A stretch of 64,000 bases of DNA, from positions 542,506-606,505 of the forward strand of contig CAXAMN010026794.1 of assembly GCA_963970005.1 (NCBI GenBank). The letters are read 5' to 3'. Each line of letters opens with the position of its first letter. Position 1 is the first letter of the stretch. Positions 23,901-36,400 of this stretch are shown here, in pieces. This DNA is from Durusdinium trenchii. Lineage: Eukaryota > Sar > Dinophyceae > Suessiales > Symbiodiniaceae. The notes below the pieces were generated by a model, which did not search any database, was not told the DNA's origin, and saw only the letters and a program-made list of their open reading frames with translations. Both the position numbers and the translations under genes were made by a program.

Positions 23901-26900
23901 GAAAACGGGGGGTAGCGTTGGAAAGTGCTTCAACTTGACGTGGGTTCAAGAGCACGGATGCTCGCAAGATCAATCAAACTCTGCCCATGGCAACAAAGCG
24001 ACAACATCCAAAACAGGGAATCCATCCTTATGTATTTCGTCTATGCATGCAGTGTCAGTGGATGGGATGGGTATCGATTGGTGAACGTGTTCAGATGTCT
24101 ACGTATGGTCATTTCTTGCATTATCACTCACCTGTGGTGGTCATTAAACAACGCGTCCCACAGGAATAGGCAGGGACATGACCAACAGCTCTATATTGTC
24201 CCACCAAGCAGAAAAAACAACATCTATATAGAATCTAGAGTAGCATTGCCTTGCTGTGCCACTCTTCCCCCCCCAAAAAAAGAAAACAAACAGCCAAAGA
24301 GAACCTCCGTCTTTTGATGATTACTCGAAAACAATTTACTCTTCCGTATCAGCCGCAGGGGCCATGGAAGACGCGCAGGAAGATCACCAATTTCGGCCAT
24401 CTTTGTGGCGCTGCCATGCCATGTTTGCACCCGCGGGAACCGAAAAAGAGGCAAACCGCAGGTACTGAGCCGACCGACTACCGCACCCGGCCATGCATGA
24501 CTGTGCTTCATGCTTGCCCGCTAGACCAGGTTTGGCCACCTGTCTTCACAGTCACAATCATTCTACTTCACAATTCATAATCATCTGGAGGGGGATGGCC
24601 GGGAAAATCAAGGACACTTAGGAACCCCCTTGTGCAGCCTCTGTGATAATGTCTTCCGTGAATCAAACCAATGTTGAAATTGCCAACCACAAGATTATAG
24701 GTTCAACATCGAAGATCATGGCACAAAGAAACATGTTGAGACCAATCGCTATGTCTCACTATCTCCACCGTCAATATGTCGCCATGTGCGAAGATGGCAT
24801 TTTTGAGGCCGACTTTGGGCCCAAAGACAGCTGCGAAAAGAAAGGCGTCCATGAGTCGGTCACTCCCTTGCTCCGCTGCCCTCGCACTGAAAACGTGTCG
24901 AAACGGCCGGCGGGACCTTCTCTAATGTGCTAATTAGGCGGGACCCTCACCTAATGTGGACTTTAATGTATAGGTTACATGTTCAAAACAAACCATGTTG
25001 ATGCAGCTCAACAACTGGGACAAAAAACAAAGTGCATTGATGATGGTCTGCGTTTGTCATGAGGAACCAATCTTTCGAAAGGGGTCATGGTGAAAAGAAT
25101 AGGCATACATTTCAAGTGGGGCCGTGCCAAATCTAGGTGAACAGCTCGGATTTGCTTAAGGAACATGGAACAAATAGAACATGTCCTCAGAAGGGGATGT
25201 GCCCAAATAAAATCAACATTAAAAAGAAACACCTGAAACAACACCAGGACAACAAGTTGGCAGTTGGCTGTTTAAAAGATCTACAGTAAAGGTCGGAACA
25301 CCAAATCCATCATGGTGTTTCCTCTCCCAGCACGGAGTTTTCAGCCGGAGAACACAACAGAACAATAGAAACATGTCGTCAACAAGAGTTTTCTTTTTTT
25401 AGACGGAAGTCAACATGTCTTGAACATAGCAACCAATGCCAAGAGAGCCACAAGAATGAATTCTTACCCAAAAAGAGTTGATGGTCAGCATGCAGGGTTG
25501 CAGTACTCTACCTCAAGGCCTTGTGGAAACTAGCCGTATAGCAGGTTCATGCAGGTTTCATCTCCTGTGGATTTTTCCATGTAGTTGCTGGCCTCACAAC
25601 CCGCGCTCGGACGTAGCTGGCACCGATGGCCTCAGATCTAGTGAGGCACTACTGACAGAATGAGTAAAGTCCGTTGGTACGAAAGAATTCCAACATCTTG
25701 GATGTTTTTGCATCTATATACATGTTCTATCCACTTTAAGACCGCTACAGTATTATAAGATATTGTCTGCCCATCTAACTCGGACATGGAGACTGGTTTT
25801 GTGTCGCGTTGGCTTCTTGATATGCAGCCATGGTGAGAACAAAACAAAGCAGGATCACACATGTGCTTTATTTGAATTGTATCTCCATCAGTCACAGTGG
25901 AGAGGTATGTATGGGGTTCAACAAAATTAAATACTATCATTCAGTGGAGTGATAAACAATACAACAAACAAACATAACGACCACCAAAAAGAACGCCTAC
26001 AAGACTCAAAAACAAAGCGCACCAGAACACACACAACAAAAAGTCTGTAGGTGCATGTTGTCTGGTCAGCGCTTGAAATCGGATTCCACTTTTGGGGCAC
26101 TGGTGCAAAACATGGTCACTACAGCGGGGTCTTAGGAGTCTTCACCATGGAAAGCAAAAAAAATGGACACGGTCTTGCTAGGACGGGTGGATGTGCGTGG
26201 AAACAAACAAATAAAACCTGTACCTTAGTAGTCTGCACTTCCAAAAACAACTGCACAGTCTACTATTAGAGTCTACTTCCCGAAATGAGCAGCATTGAAA
26301 TGACAACAACACCGCTTGAAGACGGTGACAGTCTTCAAATGGGATTCGGATTGTGCTGAAGGAACCGTCATTATCCAACGTCTCACACATCTCACAACTT
26401 ATTTGATTCCCTTCACCCCCATTCCAGGCAGCCTGGCCCTCAGCCCATGCTGCGCAAGTGGCAATAGGCCACAATCGCCTTTTGAAGCTCACAATGTCTC
26501 AAGGGCTCATCAAATGCGGCGATTGCCATTGGAGTGGCCCTGATAGAAGAATCCATCAATAATTCATTCCTATATAGTCCTAGTCTCATCACTTCAATGG
26601 TGGAATCGTTTTACGTATATGTGCCATTCCATCATTGTCATAACAAGGCTGTGATATCAAAATTGGCTGCTCCTTCTCCTCCTTGATATCAGTCAAACGG
26701 ATCACAAAAATCAATGCATTTAAACCTTGATGGACTCCCTGACCCAGTGACGTCGGCTTCCTGCTTTGTTTGTCGGCCAGCACATCCACAAATAAAGCCT
26801 TCTGACAGGCGATCAGCCACATGGCCGGATGAACATCTGTTTCATATTGTTTTTTTGGGGGATCACTCCAATACAATTGTTTGGACGGGTTCATCTGTTT

Positions 26901-27300
26901 TAATGTTTATGTCCCAAGCATGCTCAAAGAACGCTGGGGTGAATCTCTAAGTCGGAATCATTCCGTGCCTGGCATGACGCGCTGCACGAAGACGATGTCT
27001 TTTCCTCTTTCGTACCGACACTTGCATACGATTCAACTTGCATAGGACTTTGTCAGCTTTGGCCGACTCATTTTTGCCAGAGATCAAGAAACTCAGCACA
27101 TGATAAACCGTCAATGAAGAGAATGTGCATTCTATTGACAAAAACATAACCAGAAGGGTCAGGTTATCTAAAGTAGCTGGTAGTCTTGAAAACAAGGAGT
27201 CAGTAGTCTGGATCTTTCAGGGTATCCTCGGTCCTCAGCCCCTAATCATCACATTGGTTTCAGCTGAACCTGATCTCCAAACACGTGACGTAGCCTTACT
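21000..27300. other. Long stretch without a supported gene
   Basis: Many short open frames. The GC-rich pieces at about 23,000-23,190 (plus, RSASLESQSNTKALRQNLAG before GTCAGC) and 23,567-23,770 (plus, ELSARPEAIKARKENLIQVG) look mildly protein-like but have no partner exons that I could join. A triple repeat of CATCACGAGA lies at 21,361-21,393. Confidence 0.35.
21361..21393. repeat. Short tandem repeat, about 11-bp unit, three copies
   Basis: GAGACATCAC is repeated three times in a row. Confidence 0.85.
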
Positions 27301-27313
27301 CAGCTACTCTCAG

Positions 27314-27454
27314 CTACGCCACGCGCACGTTCACTGGAAAGGCGGAATCGAAGAGGATGCCGCACATGCCGCAAACGGGAACCGGAGTTGTCTCCCCATC
27401 GCAACCCACGCCTTCTTGAGGATGGTAGTCCATGCCACAATGGACCTTCTCATC
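27314..27454 (-). CDS. Peptidase exon 11 (C-terminal Cys-rich tail, stop)
   Basis: Forty-six codons plus TAG: HCGMDYHPQEGVGCDGETTP, then VCGMCGILFDSAFPVNVRVA. Starts after CGGTAG in phase 0. The Cys-rich tail with C-G-M-C-G-I-L is found in alveolate members of this peptidase family (recalled). Confidence 0.88.
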   Translation of the reverse strand, partial: DEKVHCGMDYHPQEGVGCDGETTPVPVCGMCGILFDSAFPVNVRVA

Positions 27455-30400
27455 CTACCGATTCGTGGCCGAAAAGGGAAAGCGACCAAGCACTGGGCCC
27501 CTGAGCATGACTTTTCCAGCGCAAAACCAAAAAGGGGATAATGGTTTGGCCCCTTGCATGACCATTTTCCTCTAGAAGCAGGTGGTTTTCCTGCAATGTT
27601 TTTCTCAAAGACCCCTCCAGCTACTTGAAAGAACGCAATCAACACAGGACGCACACATACTTTCACATACTAGTGATACTGGAGTTTCCACTTGGTGACA
27701 TTCATGTCCTTTCGAGAAGAATAGACGGATCAGTTTGGGTACCATTTAAGGGTTGTACACGACCAAAGGCCAGGGGTATCCCCTCTAATAATCAACCAAC
27801 CAAGGACATAAAAAAACAAAAAAACAGTCGGTCCGGGTCTGCTTCGAGGAGTGTCCATTTGGAGTGACATCCTCGGCAAGTCAACCTGCGGCCTTCTCAC
27901 AACTGTGTTCTGGAACCCTTTTCGCGGAAATCAGAACATCATGTTTGGGATGGACACGACTGGGATGCCTTCATTCCTCTACACGAATAGTAGATGTCAG
28001 GATCATTTACAAGTTTCACTTGGGCCTGTGTTCTCTCTTTACCGGTAGACTACCTCAGAAACGGGCCAGTTGCATCAACCATACCCGCGCCCTCGTTTTT
28101 TCAATCGATCGTCGACCGCGTCCTCGAAGCGTAAGAGGCGCATGTGGCCGCTTTCACCCCACTCGCGTCCCCAGGAGTTGCGGATGATCCAATATTTCCT
28201 GGACATCTGTGGCAGTGATGCGTATAAAAAAAGAACACCCCCTTTTCCGTTTGGATTGCGGACGGACACGGGGTCTGAGAATAGGAAAACCAATGAGTGT
28301 CGCAGACTCAACAGTCTTGGCAAGAAACTTTTTAGATACCTCAATGTTGCTTCATTCGATATCAAAGGCCTCCATGATGATAACCTCAAACAATATCAGC
28401 AATATAACTATATAACCTTTTCACGTGACAGCTTTTAGAGTGCGAGCTTCATTCCAAAGAACTTGCGCTTCACCATCTGGTCCCCTATAGAGCTTCCTTC
28501 TTGCTTCCTACTTCACACATGAGGTGCTGACCTGGACGGTGAACCGAAAGCTGACCTGGCAGAATGATGAGCCCTGAAAAGAGCGGACAAAAAGCCCCTG
28601 GTCCCTGCCAACCCCTCTAGGGTCACCACCGTTCCAAACCCCGCCGAACCCGCCGTGGCTGGCACCCGCGTGCTGTGGCCATAGCCCAGTGGCCCCTGCG
28701 GCGAACGGCCATAGCCCACGGCCAGCACCGCGTGGTTCACGGCAGCATTGCGGCCGCAGCCATCGAAGATACCACCGCCGTAGGTTTCCCAATTCGAGGC
28801 ATCGGCCGAGACCACCACGGGACCCTGGGTGGACAAAGCATACCTCGAGCGCAGATGGGTGTTCAGATCGACGCAGTGGATGGCATGAGAAGGCACATGT
28901 CATATATCCATCTAGGACTCCAGGACCAGATTCCAGATCCCAAAATATCCAAAGCAACCCATTCGTGCACCAAGCCTGCGACAAGGAGTCAAAGATAGTC
29001 AGAGTAGATGGCACGCGACAAGGACCGTTGGAGATAGGAATTCTTTTGAAGCACCTGTACCCTTTGCACTTGAGCCATGAACTCTAGAGTCACCCATTCG
29101 TTGCACCAGAGTCACTCCACGACTCACTGTCACCCTCTCCACTCGTGGAGGTCTCCACATCCATCCATCGAACGTGGCAGCCATTTTTCATGCGTGAGAC
29201 ACGACAAGGTGGCAGCAGTCTCAGGACCAAAACAAGACAAACGCCACAATACCGCTGGAAAGGGCTAACATGGACGGAGTCTCCCCATGTCCAGGTACCA
29301 ACTTGGCGCAGTGACGTCAATCGATCTACAAGTCGACAGTCGATGGTGCTGCATTGGAGAACGGGTGAAATCGAGCGCCAGTAATTAGGCTTCCGATAGC
29401 CATTTGGAGTCATGCTTAATTAAGCGCTGTATCCATTCAACCAACTTGCGACGGGATAGAAAAGGAAGGACAGCCCAAGCTGCTGCAAGGGGTATGCCAC
29501 GTTGGGGCTCAGCCGAACAAAGCCGTCGCTCACCAAACGCCTCTGTCCTTGGTCAAGGTGTCTGCCGCGTCGGGCGGTGAAGCCAAATTACTCACAAAGC
29601 TATAGCATGTCTCCGAGTTCTTGTCATCGAATATATCGAATTATAGCAAAAAGGCTGTTGGTAAGTAAAACATGGTGGCGATGGCTCGCATTTCCATGTG
29701 AAGAGGTTGCCCAAGGGACTCTGATCACCTGTTGGATCGTGGTCAAAAAGACTCAAGGCTGCAATGCTGAACCAGTGTGGTGACTGTGGTAGAAACGATC
29801 CTATCTTGTTTGGTAAACACACCTGGGAATGGGTCAAGGACTGGAGCCCTGGTCAAGCATGTGGCTTGATCTTTGCTGCTTTGCTGATTAGCTGATTACT
29901 GAGGTAGCAAATGACAAGGTGAATTCCTATGATCCTTTCTAAATGATCAATCACTGAAGTGCTGTCTGCCTGATCAGTTGGACCATGCCATACGAACGTC
30001 GTCATTTGGCAAAGCTATGAACGTCCTGAACTAGATGATATAGATAGATCTTAACAGCGATACTGTGTGAGTGTATGTGTAGATGTCCTCTGGCATCTTC
30101 GCTTCTCGCAGCAAGAAACCATGGTTTCCGCCTTTTCCGCCTGAGGGAGGGAAGTACTATGAAGTACTATATTGTAATTGCTTTGGCTTTGGATAGGACA
30201 GTTATATAGCCTGACGAAGTTTAAAGGTCGAACCACCATCTCAGGCCTCCACCCTGACAGCAACAATGGGGCCCCAGAAGCCTTAAAACCAGAAGGAGCT
30301 TCCAGCAGCATGGGAGCACAGGGAGCCTGAAGAGCTTTTGGAGGCTTGGGACCAATCCTTGAGAGAAAGGCCATGCTCCTGGCGCGTCAACGTCAGTTTT

Positions 30401-33400
30401 CGCTGCTCTTCTTTCCGGCTCCGAAAAGAGCCTCCGTCTCGTTCACATGGTCGAAGACATGTTACATAATGGCCGAAGCCTTGCTGGTCTCTTTAGGTAG
30501 AAATCTACAAACAGTTGCTTCTGTCTGCGAAGGTAACGTTTCCAAAATCACTTTCATGCTGCTGTTGGCTGTTGGAGCAAGACCTGCTACCTGAGCTTCC
30601 GGGAAAACGTTTATGGTGTTACGGTCGATCTGATTAACGAACGGTGGAGGAACCCTTCTATCAACAGCGGTATCTGGATTGGTAAGACTGTTCTTCTCCA
30701 TCACTACAAAGCGTACCTGGCCCTAGCCCATATCGCACTGAGCAGTGCAACATGTTGCAGGGTGGGTCAACTTGAACTAAGACATGTATGTCCAACTGAA
30801 GTATTCAAAGTAGCCAGATGGGTGAGTTCTGCATATCCTAACATGGTTGGGACTGCGGGAATTAGGAAATGGTTCAACTGAAAACCGCATGGAACAAGTA
30901 TACAATCACAAAAATCCTAATGTTCACGCGCTACGCTCCCACTGCGCCTTGACGTATTGGAAGGCCAACTCAGAAGTGGCACCACCTCAGCAGAAAAGTT
31001 GGGTTGCAGTGTATGTGATCTGTACACCAAACAAAACCGCAAATCTGTGTGTAGCGTTAAAAATACATAATAAGAAACTGGGTCACAGCAGCTTACTTTC
31101 GCGCTCGAGCGCATCTTGGGTCCAAAAAATGTCCCAGGGATCTATCGAACTGAAATCTAGGTGCCATATCTCTCACTCATCTCATCACTGGGGAGTCCTG
31201 GGGAGTCTTGGCAAGTGATTGATGCCCCTTGCAAGTGAGATGATGGGCTGGATCGGCCTATCCTGGTGAGAAACATGGGCTTCATAAAAGCTTAAGTTAA
31301 GGCTTAAGGATGTGGTTTGGGATGCAATGAAAGCAACCAGTGCAATTGGATACTGCCAGATTTGGACTTGGAATATGTTTGTCTGGCTCAAGCAAACCGG
31401 ATCAAACCCAGGTAGCATCGCCCTCAATAGTGCTGTGCCAACGCTTAAGTACTCTCACTTCAACATACTTTGATGATGTGATCATCAAACAGCATCTGCC
31501 CTCCAGTACAATCTAGGTGCACACATGAAAAGCCTCTCAGGCCATCACATCCCTCCAACCAGGGCACCACAGCCGCCAGAGCCACCACAGTGGTGTCGAT
31601 TGGGAGTGCAGGTCACCAACTCATCCAAGGTATCACCTGAAAGCAAGCTACTAGGGGCTCCTGGCCTTACTACTAGGAGCAAGGACGCTACTAAGAACAA
31701 GGGCATCGCTACTAGTAACAAGAAGCTACTAGTGGCTCATGCTTCGCCTGGCATCGTTACAGCACGTGCTGCATGGCCACTGCAGTTGGCGCTTGGGCTG
31801 TTGTTTGCAACGGGTGACTCGTAGGTTCCGACGAGAAGGATTTAGCCTTGTTTCAGGATGTTGGTTAACAGAAAACACCAGGGTGTGTTCCTGTACCTTA
31901 ATCCTCACTTTGCAGGAATCAACAATGGCGGACATGACATTGGTGCTACCTCCTCCTCTCCCAGCATCGGCATGTAGCTGGCTCGGCACTTGGCAGGGAA
32001 CCCTATGGGTTGGCTCGTGGCAGCTCAAGCGGATTGCTTCGCCGAAGCTGCATGGGACGACCGGTGCACCGACAGAAAGGAGTGACCGGTCACTATATAA
32101 CCGCACCGGACACCAGTGTATGCGTGTTGCTGGACCAGTGATGCCGCGGTGGCTATGATGCCGTGGGGTGGGAGCTTCATGGTCTGCTATATCTTGCTCA
32201 GCATGATTTCAGCGGTGCGAGGGCAAGCTTGTCGTGCAAGAGGTCTGCGTTTTGGTCGTCGCAGTGGTTGTGTTATCTATGTTGTGGCTGCTGTGCGCTG
32301 CTGCTGCTTGTGTCTGCGGAAATCCTGTACGAAGTGACAGTGACAGAGTCAATGTCATCCTCGAAGCTGCGGGTTTGTGCCAGGTGGATGAGTGCTCTTG
32401 TGAAGCTAGGACTGAAAACATGTTCGTCATCAAATTTGTTGTGCTGGTATGGTGTTGCACGGCGGCTTGTGACGGGCGTTGGGTTTTTGTGGTGGCGTGG
32501 GATGCATGGTGTTGCTTTATGTCATTGCTTCTAGCTTTTGCAGACATTCTGAGCAAATTAATTGGATGAGACCCAGTGGCGAAATCGACATCGCCGTCGA
32601 TGTCCTCCTATATTACAATAAGTTGTACGTGTTTCTTGCTCTCTTGCGGGTGTCTTGCGGGTGTCTGCGGAAACTGCGGCACCAAACACCTGGAAAGGAA
32701 GGCTGTTGTTTGTATGTGTGTGATGAGGTGAATTGTTGAAGGGTTTGTTTGTAGTGTGTGGAAGCTTGCAAGTTCAAGTACGGTATTGTCCTGGCCAAGG
32801 TTTTTGTTTGTTTGGTCAACTATGTCGTTCGCTGCGAACTGTGAGTGCTCGTGCTGCAAGTTTACTGTTGCCCAAATTTGTGTCATGGCTGGTCATGGTC
32901 TTGTTCGGATTTGCTTCCTGTGCTTTGCTTATCTGCGGCGGCACCATGTGTAGAGTTGTTTCAGCTGTTTGCGGCTGAGGTGAAACCACGGACCACAAGG
33001 CGCGTATGATTTGGATCCACTTCGGGACGAAGCAAGGGGGGTCTTTATTGAAATATCAATGCCCCGGGGGGGGTTAGGCGTGAAATGTCAAATCCAAACG
33101 GTTTGGTGTAAACGGTGGTTGGTGTAAAACGTGTTCTGGTGTAAACGGTGGTTAGATGTGGTTAGTGTAAACCGTTGTTTGGTGTAAGCGGCTGTTGGTG
33201 TAAACCGTGGTGTGCTGTAAACGGTGGTTGGTGTAAACGGCGGTTGGTGTAAACGGTGGTTGGTGTAAGCCGTGGTCTTGTGTAAGCAGTGGTGGGTGTA
33301 AACCGTGGTTTGGTGTAAACGGTGAGCGGTTGGAGTAAACCGTGTTGTGTAAACAGTGGTTGGTGTAAACAGTGGCTTGGTGTCAGCGGCGGTGCGTGTA

Positions 33401-36400
33401 AAACGTGGTTTGGCGTCAACGGTGGTTGGTGTAAACCGCGCAGGGGCGCAAACGGTGGTCAGTGTACGTGGTTTGCTGTACACCCCTATGAACCAATGTA
33501 CTCGTTAAACTTGTTCAGAAGAAATTCAATCACATGAACGTATTTTACGTTTAAAGATCGTGCTTTGAAGCTTGTCTGTAACCACCTCTAACCACCTTTA
33601 AATTGGTACTAGGATTGATCGTGGAGTAAAAAACATATATATACTTATAGATCTTATCGCCTAATAGCCAATATTGTTCAAGAAAACGTTAACTGGTGAT
33701 ACTGTGATCCACCCGTGATTCACCGTGAACAGACCCTGACTAGAGACTAGTTACATTTGATTAGAGACTAGGAAAGCTGGGTGTTTACCGTGGTTCACCT
33801 GTGAAACACTCGTGAAACACCCGTGAACTACCATGTCGGCTGCTAGGTACAGACGAGAACGGAGGAAGTGTACCAAAAGTGATCGGGTAGCGGGCGTGCA
33901 GAGTCATGCAGTGGAAGTCGTTCTTACTCGTTAAACTGGTCTGCCGGGTTCGCACTGAACGGTGGTTGGTGTAAAACGACCGTGCGCGGGCATAAACTCA
34001 TAAACGGCGGTTAATCTAAAAACGTGTTTTGGTGTAAACGGTGGTTGGTGTAAAACTCTGTTTCAGATCTACATCCGAAGTGCTGTAACAGCAAATCCAG
34101 ATCCGAGCAGTAGCAGTGGATGTGCTTGCGCGAATGCATGTCGGAGCCGTTGTCCGAGAATTTGTTGTGACTCAAGGTCTGCTTTGCCGATGTTCTCGCA
34201 GACTAAATGACCCGCTCCAAATAAGATCCACTTCGGGACGAAGGGGTAGGGGGTGTCTCAAGTTAATTTAGATCCGGAGGAGCCCAGTGAGCCCACACTT
34301 GCTTCGCAAGACAAACTCAAGGTATCCCCTGACAGCCACCTTTCATGACTTGCTGCGTATCTGCTGTTGCTTGGTTTGAAAGTGCTGATGCTTCTAGTGA
34401 TCTAGCGCTGACGCGGTAGAGAGAACCATCATAACCAGGTAGAACAGGATGAGCTCTCCCTCGCGAGCTAAGCTCTCCGTGCTTGTTGTATTGCCCGTGC
34501 CGTACGGCCCAGCTCTCTTCAGCCGTACCGAGCTTGTTTCGACACGAACACCGAGGAAAACCTAGCTCAAAGAAAGAACCCCTGATCTACTAATTGCCGA
34601 GTCTTCGCTTTGTGGCTCACCATGAAAAACCATCTGCACCCTCCCAGACCGGTCTGCCTCCAACACGGCCCACCATCGAGGGCTCACCGCGGTGGCCCAG
34701 CTCCAGGTGCATTTCCAAGGCGTTCAACGATGAAATTGCCCAACAATCACCGCAAACGCCCTCGACCAGACGTGGCGAATATGACCCGGAAAAAGAAGGA
34801 CGTGAGTGTTCACTCACCATGGGGAAGTTTTTCTTTGAGAAGGAACATGCGAACGCAAGAGATTGCAAGAATTTGCTTAAACCCAATCGACGATGTGTCA
34901 AATGCTGATGTGCTTAAGAAGAGAAGTACGTAACTGCAACGAATTATATTTTAAAATCGTTAAACCGACGAAACTCCCCGCTCCGAAATCTCGGAAACAC
35001 ACACTTACACACTTATTATTGATCTCCCAGGAGAATCATGTGATAGTGCATGGATTCAAACTGAAAGGAAATGAACGTGGGTTGGCACGAACATGTTGCA
35101 ATCAGGATGAAAGGATGAATGCAGGTCACACAGGGTGACATAGTTCCTGTTGAGTGGCAAGCTCAATTGGCTGAGGAGGTGGGTAAAAGTGAAGACAATT
35201 CTTAGTTGTTGCACCTAACCTAGGATGCTCATTGTCAATCTCAAACTATATTAGCTATATAGTCAAAAGTGTCGATGTTGCTTCCCTTTGAGCGGAGCGA
35301 ACATCGGCTCGAGGCGGTTGTCTACATGGGCTTGTGTACTCCACAATACCTGTGGACCTCCCTTGGACACCCATTGGATGATCCTGTTTCTACTCAATCC
35401 CTTTGCAGGATCCCTTCCGTTTAACAGGCCACTGCCCCACTCGACTGAACCCATCAGACGCGTCTCAAAGATCTTTCATAGGTGTTTCTTAGTCTTCACC
35501 AGACTCAAATGACCGCGGCCAAAAGATCCAAAAGCCGAACCTCCGACTCCTACGATCGAACCCCATAGACATCGACATCTGCAGACCATGGAACCATGGC
35601 TGCTCAACTAACCCCTTGGCCCCACCGAGATGGGTTCTGGATCGTGGCAGCTAGGATTAATTCTAAAAGGCCCCTATAACTCAGCCAAAGTCATTGACTC
35701 CTCACCTGCGCGAGAAACCCCGCCTGCGAGCGGACCTCATTGGACGTGCTGACCTTGGGTCGCCAATCCATCGCCTGAGGATGGGCGAGAGGATCCATGG
35801 GTTCAGGGCCCCTGAATCAGGGGTCAACATATATGTCAACATCCTCAAAAGCTTCCCAAGTATGCTAGACTTAGTGCTAGACCATCACTTTGATATTATA
35901 CACAACCGTTTGCTTTAAATCTGGGCTCCAAGGCTCCAATTGATTGATTCGTTACATCCGTGTGGATACTTGCGGATATCAGTCATCAAGACTTCTGAAT
36001 CAAGGGGCATTCCAACAATCAATGGATGGCATCACTGATCGCATCATATCAACCAAGGATTTAGTGGTCTAATTCATCAGCTTTGTCAGTGGAAGATAAA
36101 GAGCCATCCAAGCAGAAAAGTTGTGGTTGCGTCTGTCTTTTTGATGTGAAAGCTGCTCTTGGTACCATCCAAACCCGCTTCAACCCACACCAATAAACCA
36201 CCAACAAGAATGGACAATTTTGACAAACATCGACGTTCATGTCCAACACCATCGGCCAGCCGACAGCTGCACTAGCAAACGCAGGAATCCAGGCATCTCA
36301 CCAAGTTCACCAAGTCCCTATACGATCCGTGGCGAGCCGAGTTCGCGGCGTTCCTCGGGCAAGACCAGGCCCTGGGGGATGTCCCAGGCGGCCGAGGTGT

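Larger units (their letters stand above)
31637..34687 (-). other. Large repeat-filled intron of the peptidase gene
   Basis: Intron 3, 3,051 bases, GTGAGC...TTTCAG. On the plus strand it holds, left to right: the CTACTAG-type array, a copy of the dispersed repeat shared with 41.6-42.75 kb, a 19-bp hairpin repeat, the GTGTAAACGGTGGTTG minisatellite, and the second hairpin repeat. The other introns are 115-963 bases. Confidence 0.8.

Noticed and set aside
28508-29014. 168-codon minus-strand open frame
   Set aside because: Another frame of the peptidase His exon region; the motifs are in a different frame.
29069-29078. CTTGAGCCAT, like the reverse of the spliced-leader end (also at 40283-40292)
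   Set aside because: Only ten bases with one mismatch; expected by chance in 64 kb.
32200-32560. Overlapping plus-strand frames rich in Cys and Val as a membrane protein gene
   Set aside because: They lie in a dispersed repeat, are open in several frames, and sit inside an intron of the peptidase gene.
33088-33483. 131-codon minus-strand open frame rich in Thr, His and Pro
   Set aside because: It is a translation of the 16-17-bp minisatellite.
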